Positions 34,576-43,754 of a DNA stretch of 64,000 bases are shown piece after piece. Source of the stretch: DATHRK01 sp035513295 (GTDB lineage: Bacteria; Gemmatimonadota; Gemmatimonadetes; Longimicrobiales; RSA9); assembly GCA_035513295.1 (NCBI GenBank), contig DATKCH010000001.1, positions 1-64,000 on the forward strand. Reading direction: 5' to 3'. Position numbers and translations under genes: made by a program. Under the pieces are notes generated by a model that was not told the origin of the DNA, ran no database searches, and saw only the letters and a list, made by a program, of their open reading frames with translations. Positions within the stretch are counted from its first letter, which is position 1. Each line of letters opens with the position of its first letter.

Positions 34576-34936
34576 CTAAAGCCGGGCCGACGAAACCTCA
34601 GCCGTCCGGAGCGGGATTCCAGCGGTCGACAGGGTGTCCACGGCGCTGGCGGGATCGCCGATCCGATAGTCGTCGAGGATCGGGCGTTCGGGCGTGTAGA
34701 GGGCGGCGGGATAGGGTTCGAAGACGCAGTCGGCGAACACGGCGGTGGGGAACAGCACCGCCCTGCCGGCCAGCACGACCGCGCACCGGACGTCGGTGAC
34801 CGCCAGGTCCGAACGCGAAAGGTCGCAGGTCCAGCCCATGGAGGACCGCGTAGGTCAGGTCGCCCCCGGAGTCGAGGTGGGCGCGCAGCCTCGCCGGATC
34901 GTCGAACTCGCGCGTGGTCCGGAGGGGCGTCGTCAC
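34576..34936 (-). pseudogene. Frameshifted, truncated pentapeptide-type N-domain
   Basis: From GTG at 34936 the frame runs ...T-R-E-F-D-D-P-A-R-L-R-A-H-L-D-S-G-G-D-L... and then L-H-G-L-D-L-R. Near 34827 homology seems to continue in another frame: D-L-S-R-S-D-L-A-V-T-D-V-R-C-A-V-V-L-A, then F-E-P-Y-P-A-A-L-Y-T-P-E. Together these look like the N-terminal domain of a pentapeptide-type protein usually followed by a LOG-like nucleotide-binding half, which is missing here; the reading ends in an unrelated tail at TAG 34576. The GTG overlaps the stop of the BTAD regulator, so the original gene was coupled to it. The homology is recalled, not aligned. Confidence 0.5.
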
Positions 34937-37833
34937 GGCCCGTCGTCCACCAGGCGCGCCAGACGTCGTCGCGCCGCGGCTACGGTGGGCTGGAGAACGG
35001 GCTCCGCGTCGGACCAGAGGCTCACGAAGCGTCGGTAGTGGCCGGCGGCGGCTGCACGGTCCCCTTCGGCCTCCAGGATCTGCGCGATGCGCAGGTGCGC
35101 GGGCGCGGCGTAGAGGAGCTCGTAGCCGTCCGTCAGGCTGCGCAGCCAGCGCAGCGCCTCCTCGCTGTCGGCTTCCTCGAGCGCGATCATGGCGCGCAGC
35201 CAGCGGTCCGGCGACCGGGCGAAGAAGGGAGAGATCATTACGCGCTCCGTCGGCGTCCGGGGCAGGGGGCCGCCCAGGTGGTGGGCCGCCGTAGCACGAT
35301 CTCCGGCCGCCGCGGCGGCGTGCGCGCGTACGCTTTCGGCGAGCGCCCGGCCGAGCGCCGCGGCCTCGTCCGACCGGCCCAGGCCGTCCAGCGCCCGGGC
35401 GTAGCCGGCGGCCGCCGGGGCGTCCCCCAGGCGGACGGACAGGAGCCCGAGCAGGTACAGGCGGAGGTGCCGGTGCGCGTCGGCGTGCGCGCCCAGGAAG
35501 AAGCCGATGTTCGGCGATCGGGCGCCGGGATCCCAGCTCTCGAGGTCGCCACGCAGGGACTCGAGGAGTGCGGTGTCGGCGGGCGCTTCGGGCAGTAGCG
35601 CGAACAGCGCGGCGAACTCGCGCGTCCAATCGGGCTCGGCCGCGGCCGCGGCGTCCAGGTGCGCGCGCGCCGCCGCGGGCCGGCCGCGCGCGGCGTCGAT
35701 CGCGGCCCGGAGGACGCGCCCGGCGGCCGCGAGCTCCGGCGTGTCGAGCGGCGGATCCGCCAGCGCGCCCAACTCGGCCGCCGCCTCCAGGTCCCCCAGG
35801 TTGGCGGCCAGCCGGCCGAGCGCTACCCCGTAGGTGATGGGGTCGCCCGAGCCGAGGATCTCCCGCACGCGCCCGCGCTCGGTCTCGTCGCCCCACGCCG
35901 CCGCCCTGACGGCACGCCACGCGACCGCCTGATCGCTCGTGGAATCGACCAGTGCGTAGAGAGAGTCGAACGTCGCGTGGTCGCCCTCGGCGGCAGCGAA
36001 CTCGAGCAGGTGGAAGCGCGCCTCGCCGACGCCGGGATCGATCGCGACCGCGCGCCGGAAGGGCTCGCGGGCCTCGTTCGCCGGCCGCCCGCGCAGCGGA
36101 TTGTAGTGGACCAGCGCCTCCCCGAGCCCGGCCCACGCTTCGGGGTCGTGGGGCGCCAGCGCGACCAGCGCCTCGTACGCCCGCTCGGCGCGGTCCGCGT
36201 CGCCTTCCAGGAACGCCGCCCAGGCATCGACCAGACCCCGCTCCCGCGCCGGGAGCCGCTCCGCGTGCCGCTGCGCAGCGCGGATCGCCACCCGCGCCCG
36301 CTGGAAGTCGAACGCCCACTGCGACGCGGCCGAGAGCCGGTAGTGCGCCAGCGCGTACGCCGGATCGTCGTCCACGGCGCGCTGGAAGGCCTCGATGGCG
36401 TCCCAGTACCTGGTGGCCCGGAACGCCTCGGCGCCCTCCTGGAAGGCACGGAACGCCGAGAGCGAGGAGGTGCTGCGCGCCGCCACGCCGCTCAGCGGGT
36501 CGGCTCCGCGAGCGGCCAGCAGCTGCGTCGCGATGCCGTCGACCAGCGCGAAGAGCGAATCGGTCGGTGCCTCGCCGGACGCGCTCGCGCTCGTACCGCT
36601 AGCGCTCCCGTCCACGAGCCGGGCTTCGATCCGGAGACGGTCCCCGGTCGCGACGACCGACCCCTCGATCCTAGCCGGCGCGCCGAAGCGCGCGGCCAGG
36701 TCGGCGGGCGTGAGGTCGGGACGCCGGGCGGCGAGGGAAAGCACAGCCCGGGAATCGACGACGCTCAGGCCGCCGGCGCCGTCCAGCGCGGGGGCGAGCA
36801 GCGTGGGAACTCCCTGGGCCAGGAAGGCCGCGTCCTCGGGGTCGCCGGGCACGCGAAAGGGGGGGATGACGAGCGCCACTCCGGGTCCGGCCGCCGCGGC
36901 GCGCATCAACCGGTCGCTGTCGGCTCGCCACCAGAGCGCCAGCGCCGCCAACGCGAGCAATACGGCGGCGGACGGGAAAGCAGGAAAGCGGCGGCGCCGC
37001 CGCCGGCCGCCGTCGCCGGCGATCGAGGCGGAGCTCCGAACCGGCGTGGGCGACGCCCCGGCAGGGGCCGGCGCATCCGCGGGCCGCGCCTCCGCCGGGC
37101 TCACGGGCAGGCCCACCGGTCTGGGGTCATCCCGCAGCCGCTCGGCGAACGCGGCCACTTCGGGGTCGGGCTCGGCGTCCAGTTCCTCGCGTAGCAGCGC
37201 CGCGTGGATCTGCGCGTGTCGGATCGCCTCCGCCCGTTTCCCCGCGGCCTCGAGCGCACCCATCAGCCCCAGCGCGACGCTGGCGTCGAAGTGGTCGTGC
37301 GCCGCGAGGCGCCGCCACCACTCCGCGGCGCGCGGGGCATCTGCCGCCTCCTGCGAGGAGCGAGCCAGCGTCCGCAGCGCCGCCCCGTAAGCGCGCGCGA
37401 GTTCCGCCCGCTCGCCGTCCGCCCACTTCTCGAAATCCGACGCGTCGTCGACGTAGAAGCCGTCCAGGAACGGGCCCCCGTACGCCTCCACCGCCGTCTC
37501 CAGGTCGCCGCGCTCGAGCGCCGAGACGAAGTCGTCCAGGTCGCTCGGGAGCGCCGACGGGTCCAGGCGCAAGTCGTCGCCGGGGGTGTGCACGACGGCC
37601 TCCCCCAACTCCTTGCGCACGACGTACAGCGCCTCGGACAGGAGACGCCGGGCGCGGTCATCGTCGTGCTCGGGCCAGAGCAGGCCGACGATCCGATCCC
37701 GACTCACGACACCACCTCGCTGCGCGGCGAGGATCGCCAGGAACGCCAGTCGCCGCCGCTGCGCGGCGCGTCCGCGGACGGGCCCGTCGGGCCCGGTCAG
37801 GGCAGCGCTCCCGAGTAGCGTCAGTCGGATCAA
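34933..37833 (-). CDS. BTAD/TolB-like/TPR transcriptional regulator, membrane anchored
   Basis: 966 aa. Domains in order: winged-helix DNA-binding domain (about 1-95; R-L-T-L-L-G-S-A-A-L, L-L-W-P-E-H), BTAD helical bundle (about 98-240), a TM helix (about 284-302), a TolB/FlgO-like N-domain (about 315-410; G-V-A-L-V-I-P-P-F-R), and a long TPR region to the end. The architecture is a hallmark of Gemmatimonadota and relatives. It is a SARP-like regulator tied to the membrane; its target and signal are unknown. Its stop overlaps the broken gene (GTGA), so it may once have been a two-gene unit. Confidence 0.85.
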   Translation of the reverse strand: MIRLTLLGSAALTGPDGPVRGRAAQRRRLAFLAILAAQRGGVVSRDRIVGLLWPEHDDDRARRLLSEALYVVRKELGEAVVHTPGDDLRLDPSALPSDLDDFVSALERGDLETAVEAYGGPFLDGFYVDDASDFEKWADGERAELARAYGAALRTLARSSQEAADAPRAAEWWRRLAAHDHFDASVALGLMGALEAAGKRAEAIRHAQIHAALLREELDAEPDPEVAAFAERLRDDPRPVGLPVSPAEARPADAPAPAGASPTPVRSSASIAGDGGRRRRRRFPAFPSAAVLLALAALALWWRADSDRLMRAAAAGPGVALVIPPFRVPGDPEDAAFLAQGVPTLLAPALDGAGGLSVVDSRAVLSLAARRPDLTPADLAARFGAPARIEGSVVATGDRLRIEARLVDGSASGTSASASGEAPTDSLFALVDGIATQLLAARGADPLSGVAARSTSSLSAFRAFQEGAEAFRATRYWDAIEAFQRAVDDDPAYALAHYRLSAASQWAFDFQRARVAIRAAQRHAERLPARERGLVDAWAAFLEGDADRAERAYEALVALAPHDPEAWAGLGEALVHYNPLRGRPANEAREPFRRAVAIDPGVGEARFHLLEFAAAEGDHATFDSLYALVDSTSDQAVAWRAVRAAAWGDETERGRVREILGSGDPITYGVALGRLAANLGDLEAAAELGALADPPLDTPELAAAGRVLRAAIDAARGRPAAARAHLDAAAAAEPDWTREFAALFALLPEAPADTALLESLRGDLESWDPGARSPNIGFFLGAHADAHRHLRLYLLGLLSVRLGDAPAAAGYARALDGLGRSDEAAALGRALAESVRAHAAAAAGDRATAAHHLGGPLPRTPTERVMISPFFARSPDRWLRAMIALEEADSEEALRWLRSLTDGYELLYAAPAHLRIAQILEAEGDRAAAAGHYRRFVSLWSDAEPVLQPTVAAARRRLARLVDDGP

Positions 37834-37857
37834 ATGGTCATGCCGGTGGGGAGATGC

Positions 37858-40566
37858 TCAGGGCACTTCCAACCAAACGCGCGCGGCCGGGGGGGCCTCG
37901 GCGCGGGCCGCGACCGGCAGGGTGAAGTAGAAGGTCGCCCCGGACCCTGCCTCGCTCTCCACCCAGATGCGCCCGCCGTGCGCGGTCACGAAACCCTCGG
38001 CGATGGACAGGCCCAGGCCGAGGCCCTCCCTGTCCGTGGCGCGCGCCTTCCAGAAGCGCCCGAACACGTGCGGGATCTGCTCGGACGGGATGCCGGGGCC
38101 ATTGTCCCGCACCGCGAACCGCACGAACTCTCCGTCGGCCTCGCAGGTGAGCTCGATGCGGCCGCCCTCGGGTGTGAACTTCACCGCGTTGCCGACGAGG
38201 TTGGAAATCACCTGGAGGATGCGCACGCGGTCGACCTCCACGTCGCACAGACCCTCGCCGCGCGTCGCGGCCAGCTCCAGCCCGCGGGCCGCGGCGAGCG
38301 GTTGCATTGTGGTGATCGCCTCCTCCGCGATCGCCCACGCGCTCTGACGCCGCCGTTCCAGTCGCAGGGCCCCGGCGTCCAGCTCGCGCGTCTGCAGGAG
38401 GTCCCCGATGAGCCGGTTCATCAGCGACACCGACCGCTCGATCGCCGCGCCCAGGCGGCGCACGCCCGAGTGATCGACGTCGCCGAGGGACTGCGCGGCC
38501 ATGCCGATCGTGTTCAGGGGATTGCGGAGGTCGTGGGCTACGACCCCGAGAATGTCGTCGCGCGCGCGTTTGGCGACGAGCGCCTGGTCGTACAGATCCG
38601 CGTTCTCCACGGCCAGCGCGGCGCGCGCCGCGAGGTCGCGCGCGAGGGCGAGATCTTCACGCGAGTACAGGCGCCCCGACCCCGAGAAGCTGAGGACGAT
38701 CGCGGCGACCGTGCGGTCCCGCACGAGGACCGGCACCGCCAGCACAGACCTGGGCGCGAGCGCCCTGTGCGCCTCCCTGTAGGCGTCATCGGGCGCCGCC
38801 TCGAGTGCCAACTCCAGGTCCAGATCCGGGAGGACGAGCGCGCACCCTTCCTCGAACAGTCGTGCAAGCGGGTGCCCTCCGGCCTCGTACTCGTCCAGCT
38901 GGCGCAGCGCGTGAAGCACGACGGGCTCCAGTTCCGGGTCGACGTGCGCGACCCCCACCCGGCGCAGCGTGCCGCCTTCCTCCAGGACGTCGACCCAGCC
39001 GTAGTCGGCCAGTTCCGGCACGGCGAGCTGCACTACGGAGGCGAGCGTCGTGGCGTAGTCGAAGGAAGTGGCGAGCGCGCGGCTCGCCTCCGAAAGGAAC
39101 TCCGAGCGCCGGTGGGCGGCTTCGGCTTCGCTCCGGGCGGCCTGCTCGCGGATCAGGGTGCGGGCGTTTTCCTCGGCGCGGCGGCGTTCGGTGACGTCGC
39201 GGACGAACGCGGTGAAGAAATGCCGGTCGCCGTCCTGGTAGCCGCCGAAGAGGACTTCCACCGGGAGCTCCCGCCCGTCGGCGGTGGACCACGACCATTC
39301 CCGCCCGGTCCAGTCGGGGTCGCTCATGCCCAGCTCCATGTAGGCGGCCACGCCCGCGCAGAAGTCCGCGCGCGCGTCCTCCGGAAGGAACGAGGAGATG
39401 TCGCGTCCGAGGAGCGCCCGTTCGTCCAGCCCGACGAGAGCCTCCAGCGCCGCGTTCGCGCTGACGATGCAGGCGGCCTCGTCCAGCACGAGGATGCCGT
39501 CGGGGGCGGTCGCGATCAGCGCGCGGAAGCGAGCCTCCTGCGCTCGCACGCGTTCGATCGAGCTGCCCTGCTTGAGCGCGAGGGCGATCTCGTCGCACAC
39601 GGACCAGAGCGCGTCGCGGGTGGCGGCGGGGATGGGCCTCGAGTCCTCGATCACGGCGACGCCGAGGAGGTCCTCGCCCACCTCGAGCCGCATCGCCACG
39701 CGGTTGGGGGGCAGCCGGGTACCGCCGGCTTCGGCAGTTCCGGCGAGCGGGTCGGCGGACTCCCCCCGCAGAACGGCTTCGACATCCCGGTCGCTCGTGG
39801 TGGGCGTCGCTCCGTCGACCGCGTGGCTCGCGAGCAACTCCGCCGACCCGTCATCGCCCGGCCGCCACAGGCCCGCGAAATCGAGACCGAGGTGGTCCAC
39901 GAGCAGCCGCACGCAGCGCTCCGGGAAGACCCCGGTCCCGAGGCCCCCTTCGGTGACCACCGCGCCGATGTCGGCCTGAAGACGCGCCTGGCGCCGCTGC
40001 GTGTCGTAGTCCCGCTCCAACCGGTGCCGCGCGATGGCGGAGCCCAGCAGCTGGCCCGCCGCGCGCAGGGCGCTCTGTTCGGAGGCCGTCCACACGCGCT
40101 GCCCGCGGCATTCGTCGAACCCGATGAAGCCCCACCAGTCTCCGTCCACGTGGATCGGAACGTGGATGAGCGACTGGATCGCCTGCGGCGACATGAGCCG
40201 CTGCGCCTGCTCGGGAACGCTGTTCACGTGGGCTTGCATGATCTCGCCGTCGGCGAGGCCATCCTCCCATACGTCCAGGCCCGCGTCCCGAAGCGAGAGA
40301 TCGCGCAGCGCGGGGTTGTCGATCTGGGGGGTCACCGCAGTCGCCACCCACTCGCCCCGGCGGGTCACCACCGGGCGCCCGTCGAGGTCGGAGCGCTTGA
40401 AGAGGTAGGCCCTGCTAACCCCCGCCGCCTCCCCCAGCCGGGCCAGCACGAGGTCGAGGTTGGTCTGCCAGTCCCCGCCGCCAAGGAAACGCTCCGCCGC
40501 GAACACGACGGCCTCCATGATCGCGTCGTGCAGGAAATCGGGGGCGGGCGCGGCCGGCGGGTTCAC
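37858..40566 (-). CDS. Cytoplasmic GAF-PAS-GAF sensor histidine kinase, orphan
   Basis: 902 aa from GTG at 40566, chosen for the GGAGG site 8 bases upstream; a GTG at 40659 is in frame and gives a longer N-terminus without a ribosome site. Domains: a GAF domain (about 10-170), a second GAF (about 190-330), PAS (about 345-460) with a short linker, a third GAF-like part (about 490-660), then a histidine kinase: H-box V-V-A-H-D-L-R-N-P (phospho-His at about 678), N-box S-N-L-V-G-N-A-V-K-F-T, G1 D-N-G-P-G-I-P, G2 G-L-G-L-G-L-S-I-A. No receiver domain, and no response regulator gene is nearby, so it is an orphan. Confidence 0.85.
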   Translation of the reverse strand: MNPPAAPAPDFLHDAIMEAVVFAAERFLGGGDWQTNLDLVLARLGEAAGVSRAYLFKRSDLDGRPVVTRRGEWVATAVTPQIDNPALRDLSLRDAGLDVWEDGLADGEIMQAHVNSVPEQAQRLMSPQAIQSLIHVPIHVDGDWWGFIGFDECRGQRVWTASEQSALRAAGQLLGSAIARHRLERDYDTQRRQARLQADIGAVVTEGGLGTGVFPERCVRLLVDHLGLDFAGLWRPGDDGSAELLASHAVDGATPTTSDRDVEAVLRGESADPLAGTAEAGGTRLPPNRVAMRLEVGEDLLGVAVIEDSRPIPAATRDALWSVCDEIALALKQGSSIERVRAQEARFRALIATAPDGILVLDEAACIVSANAALEALVGLDERALLGRDISSFLPEDARADFCAGVAAYMELGMSDPDWTGREWSWSTADGRELPVEVLFGGYQDGDRHFFTAFVRDVTERRRAEENARTLIREQAARSEAEAAHRRSEFLSEASRALATSFDYATTLASVVQLAVPELADYGWVDVLEEGGTLRRVGVAHVDPELEPVVLHALRQLDEYEAGGHPLARLFEEGCALVLPDLDLELALEAAPDDAYREAHRALAPRSVLAVPVLVRDRTVAAIVLSFSGSGRLYSREDLALARDLAARAALAVENADLYDQALVAKRARDDILGVVAHDLRNPLNTIGMAAQSLGDVDHSGVRRLGAAIERSVSLMNRLIGDLLQTRELDAGALRLERRRQSAWAIAEEAITTMQPLAAARGLELAATRGEGLCDVEVDRVRILQVISNLVGNAVKFTPEGGRIELTCEADGEFVRFAVRDNGPGIPSEQIPHVFGRFWKARATDREGLGLGLSIAEGFVTAHGGRIWVESEAGSGATFYFTLPVAARAEAPPAARVWLEVP

Positions 40567-40954
40567 GGGGCTCGCCTCCGAGACGCTTTCCAGCAGCACG
40601 TCGGCACCGCGTGAGCGGCGTCGACCCGCCCGCGCGCGTGAATCACGTATCGGTTCCACTGGCCTGGCCGCTCGTCGTACGGTTCCGGGAGCTCCTCATT
40701 AATCCTTCCCCGCGCTTCACGTCCGGGCAAGCACGTTCTGGCGACGCCGGCGGTCGGCGATTTCCGCACCCGCTCGAACGCACGCGCACCGCGCCCGGGT
40801 CGTCGGTCGGAACGGCAGCCCGAGGTAGTCTATGGCGACCGGAGCGGGCGGGCCATGCCGGCAAGGCGCCCGATCGGCGGCCAGCGCCGCCGAGGGCATT
40901 GCGGAGGGAGATCTTTCCTTCCACCGTGATGCTCCGACCGCAAACGAGCTCCCG
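40567..40954. other. Intergenic region, divergent genes, no gene seen
   Basis: 388 bp between the histidine kinase (minus) and the HAD phosphatase (plus). I see no convincing gene. A short plus-strand opening with a possible ATG at 40832 leads in frame to the HAD gene, but no ribosome site or conservation supports using it. Both promoters must lie here; none stands out. Confidence 0.4.
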
Positions 40955-41686
40955 ATGACCGCACAATCCCGATCGGACTCCCCGCTGCTCGTCGCCTTCG
41001 ACGCCGATGACACGTTGTGGCACAACGAACGGATCTTCACGGACACGCAGGCCAGGTTCCGGGAGCTCCTGCGGCGACACTGCGATGAATCCGTCATCGA
41101 GCAGCGCCTCTACGACACCGAAATCCGCAACCTCGGCCACTACGGCTACGGAGTGAAGGCGTTCACGCTGTCGATGGTGGAGACCGCGATCGACCTCACC
41201 GACGGCGCGATCACCGGCGGGGACGTCAACGCGATCCTGGACATGGGGCGTGAGATGCTGAACGCGCCGGTGGAGCTCCTGGAAGGCGTTTCCGAGGTGA
41301 TTCCGATGCTTGCCGGACGGTATCGCCTGATGGTGATCACCAAGGGCGACCTGCTGGATCAGGAGACGAAAGTCGCGCGCAGCGGTCTGGGCGACCACTT
41401 CGATTTCGTGGAGGTGGTGTCCAGGAAGGACCGCGGCGCCTACGAGCGCGTGCTGAACGCCCACGGCGCGCATCCCGTCGAATTCGTGATGGTCGGCAAC
41501 TCGCTGCGGTCCGACGTGCTGCCCGTGGCGGAGATGGGTGGCGTGGCGGTGCACATCCCCTACCACACGACCTGGGCCCACGAGCAGGTCCGCGACGGGA
41601 CCACGGAGGACCTCCCCTACACCCGTCTGGAGCGGATTTCCGAGGTGCCCGGCTTTCTCGCGGGACTGGCGAACGGGTCCCCATGA
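40955..41686 (+). CDS. HAD-superfamily phosphatase
   Basis: 243 aa. HAD motif 1 F-D-A-D-D-T-L-W (nucleophile Asp), motif 2 V-I-T-K-G-D (Ser/Thr position), a Lys in V-S-R-K-D, and motif 4 M-V-G-N-S-L-R-S-D-V with a final Asp pair. The cap is a C1-type helical insertion. The substrate is not evident. Its stop overlaps the ATG of the next large gene (ATGA), so the two proteins are probably made in fixed ratio. Confidence 0.82.
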   Translation: MTAQSRSDSPLLVAFDADDTLWHNERIFTDTQARFRELLRRHCDESVIEQRLYDTEIRNLGHYGYGVKAFTLSMVETAIDLTDGAITGGDVNAILDMGREMLNAPVELLEGVSEVIPMLAGRYRLMVITKGDLLDQETKVARSGLGDHFDFVEVVSRKDRGAYERVLNAHGAHPVEFVMVGNSLRSDVLPVAEMGGVAVHIPYHTTWAHEQVRDGTTEDLPYTRLERISEVPGFLAGLANGSP

Positions 41687-43749
41687 CTCCGCCCGCGTGG
41701 CGTCAGCGGGATCGAGCCGCTCCAGCCCGGCGGCCCGGTCTCGGCGGCGCACGCCGCCCGAGGGAGAAGCTTGGCCCCCGGAGCCGGTGCCTGGCCCTGC
41801 CGGTGGCGATCGCGGCGCTCGTCCCGGCGCTCGTTTCGGCCCAGGCCGGCGACCTGGGCTACTCGGCGGCGGCCCTCGAGGCCGCGCGGGCCGCCCAGGC
41901 GCGCTTCGAGCGCGTACGCCGCACGCAACTGCCCTGGACGCTGTCGGGATCTGGGAGCGCGTGCGGCGAGGTCGTGGGCCGGTTCTGCTGGCGGCCGGAC
42001 GACTCCGACCTGGAGCTTCCCTCGGAACCCGACGGCATCGGCAGCGCGCGCCTCGGGCTGCTCATCGAGCTGGCCGGCCTTTCGACCCGCATCCCCGGAG
42101 ATCGCTGGCTCCTGGGCCAGCGCGTGCGCTACCGCATCGAGGGCGCTCAGGCGGCCGCCGGCCGCGCCCGCGCGTCCGGCCGCGAGGGGGACGCGCGCGC
42201 CACCGCGGTCCGGGCGGCGGACTCCGCCGCCGCCGAGCACCTCGCGGCGGCCGAGGCGCTGGCCCGCTCCTGCCGGGACCGGGCGCGGGACGGCTGGTGC
42301 GACGCCTTGCTGGGGCTCGCCCTGCAAGCCGCCGGCCGGGTACGCGACGCTGAGACCGCCTTCGCCGCCGCCGCCGCGCGCGCGGGGCACTCCGATGACG
42401 CGGGTCGCGACATGCGCGATGTCCTCGACGCGGGCGCGCGCCGACTCCTGCGCGAGACTCCGGACACCGCGGCGTTCGTCGACGCGCTGTGGTTGCTCGC
42501 CGATCCGTTCTGGGCGCTCCCGGGCAACGACCGGCGGGCGGAGCACGAGGCCCGGCGCGTGATGGCGCGCATCCAGGAGGACGCCCGAAACGCCTTCGGC
42601 GTCCCGTGGGGCGATGACCTCCGCGAGCTGCACGTCCGCTTCGGTTGGGAGGTGGGCTGGGAGAGGACCCGCCGCAACTCGGGCGCGATGGCTTCTTCGG
42701 CGACCGCGGTGATCGGGCACCAGCAGGACGACGGGTTCGGATTCCTCCCCGCGGGCGAGCTGCTGGTCGATCCCCTCTCCGCCGAGCGCGCGCGCTGGGT
42801 TCCGGACGGGCGGCCGAGACGCGAGGGCTACGCGCCGCCGTACCTGGACGCTCTCTATGACGCGGAGCACCAGCTGGCGGCGTTCCGCAGGGGGGACTCG
42901 CTGCTCGTGCTCGTCGCGCTCAGGCGGCCGGGGTCGGACCTGGCGGGGGACCCCTCCCGGGACCGGTCCGCGGACCGCGCGAGCGCCGGGGCGCGCGGCG
43001 TGACCGGCGTGAGTGGTTTCGGCCCCGAACCGTTCGACGCGACGGCCTTCGTCGCGTGGGGCGGGGCCCGGAAATCCGAGCCGCCGGGTCGGGTGACGGC
43101 CGGCGAGCCCGTCGTCGTGCGCGCGGACCGCGCGTCCGCGGCGGGGCCCGCGAGCGTAGCCCGGATGCGCGCCTTGCTGCCGGCCGGCCCCTACATCGTC
43201 TCTGTGGAGTCCCTCGGCCGCGCGCGGGTCGGCGCGCGCGCGCGCTACGGGTTTCGCCGGGACGCCCTGCCGGAAGGCGTCACCGACATCTCGGACCTCC
43301 TGCTGTACGCTCCCGAGGATGGGGGGGCGGGGAACGGCCCATCCGACGCCCCAGAGCCGCGTGCCTCCGACTTCGACCACGCGGTTCGGCGCATGCTCGC
43401 GCGCGCCGCGGTGCGCCCGGGGGGGGCGCTCGGCGTGGCCTGGGAGGTCTACGGCGTGCGGCCGGAGGGAGAAGCGATCGACTTCGACGTGGCGCTCGGT
43501 CGCCGCGGTGAGTCGTTCGTTCGCCGAGCGGGTCGGTGGCTGGGGTTGTTCGGCGGCGACGCGGCGGTGAGCGTCCGCTGGACCGACGTGGCGCTCCCGG
43601 TCGGGGGCGTGTACGGCCGTACTATCGTGGTCGAGACGCCAGCGGACATCCCGCCCGGTCGATATACGCTGAGGGTCGCCGCGCGCGTCGCCGGCCGCAC
43701 GGACCTGGTGGCCGAGCGCGAGGTGCTCGTCGAGCGCGGCGGACGCTAG
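41683..43749 (+). CDS. Large secreted protein, unknown (weak GWxTD-like region)
   Basis: 688 aa. An N-terminal basic stretch plus a hydrophobic core (about 38-53, ending A-L-V-S-A-Q-A) suggests a signal peptide, although it starts unusually far in (the first 35 residues are Arg/Pro-rich). Middle regions are Ala-rich helical (about 80-300), with a V-R-F-G-W-E-V-G-W-E-R-T near residue 320 that faintly recalls GWxTD-domain proteins, and a beta-rich C-terminus (about 500-688). No family match. It is coupled to the HAD phosphatase, which is unusual. Confidence 0.6.
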   Translation: MTPPAWRQRDRAAPARRPGLGGARRPREKLGPRSRCLALPVAIAALVPALVSAQAGDLGYSAAALEAARAAQARFERVRRTQLPWTLSGSGSACGEVVGRFCWRPDDSDLELPSEPDGIGSARLGLLIELAGLSTRIPGDRWLLGQRVRYRIEGAQAAAGRARASGREGDARATAVRAADSAAAEHLAAAEALARSCRDRARDGWCDALLGLALQAAGRVRDAETAFAAAAARAGHSDDAGRDMRDVLDAGARRLLRETPDTAAFVDALWLLADPFWALPGNDRRAEHEARRVMARIQEDARNAFGVPWGDDLRELHVRFGWEVGWERTRRNSGAMASSATAVIGHQQDDGFGFLPAGELLVDPLSAERARWVPDGRPRREGYAPPYLDALYDAEHQLAAFRRGDSLLVLVALRRPGSDLAGDPSRDRSADRASAGARGVTGVSGFGPEPFDATAFVAWGGARKSEPPGRVTAGEPVVVRADRASAAGPASVARMRALLPAGPYIVSVESLGRARVGARARYGFRRDALPEGVTDISDLLLYAPEDGGAGNGPSDAPEPRASDFDHAVRRMLARAAVRPGGALGVAWEVYGVRPEGEAIDFDVALGRRGESFVRRAGRWLGLFGGDAAVSVRWTDVALPVGGVYGRTIVVETPADIPPGRYTLRVAARVAGRTDLVAEREVLVERGGR

Positions 43750-43754
43750 TCGCC

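Noticed and set aside
34937..36319. Longer frame that continues the broken gene upstream through the BTAD regulator
   Set aside because: It is only an open frame without homology in the opposite phase of a well-supported gene.
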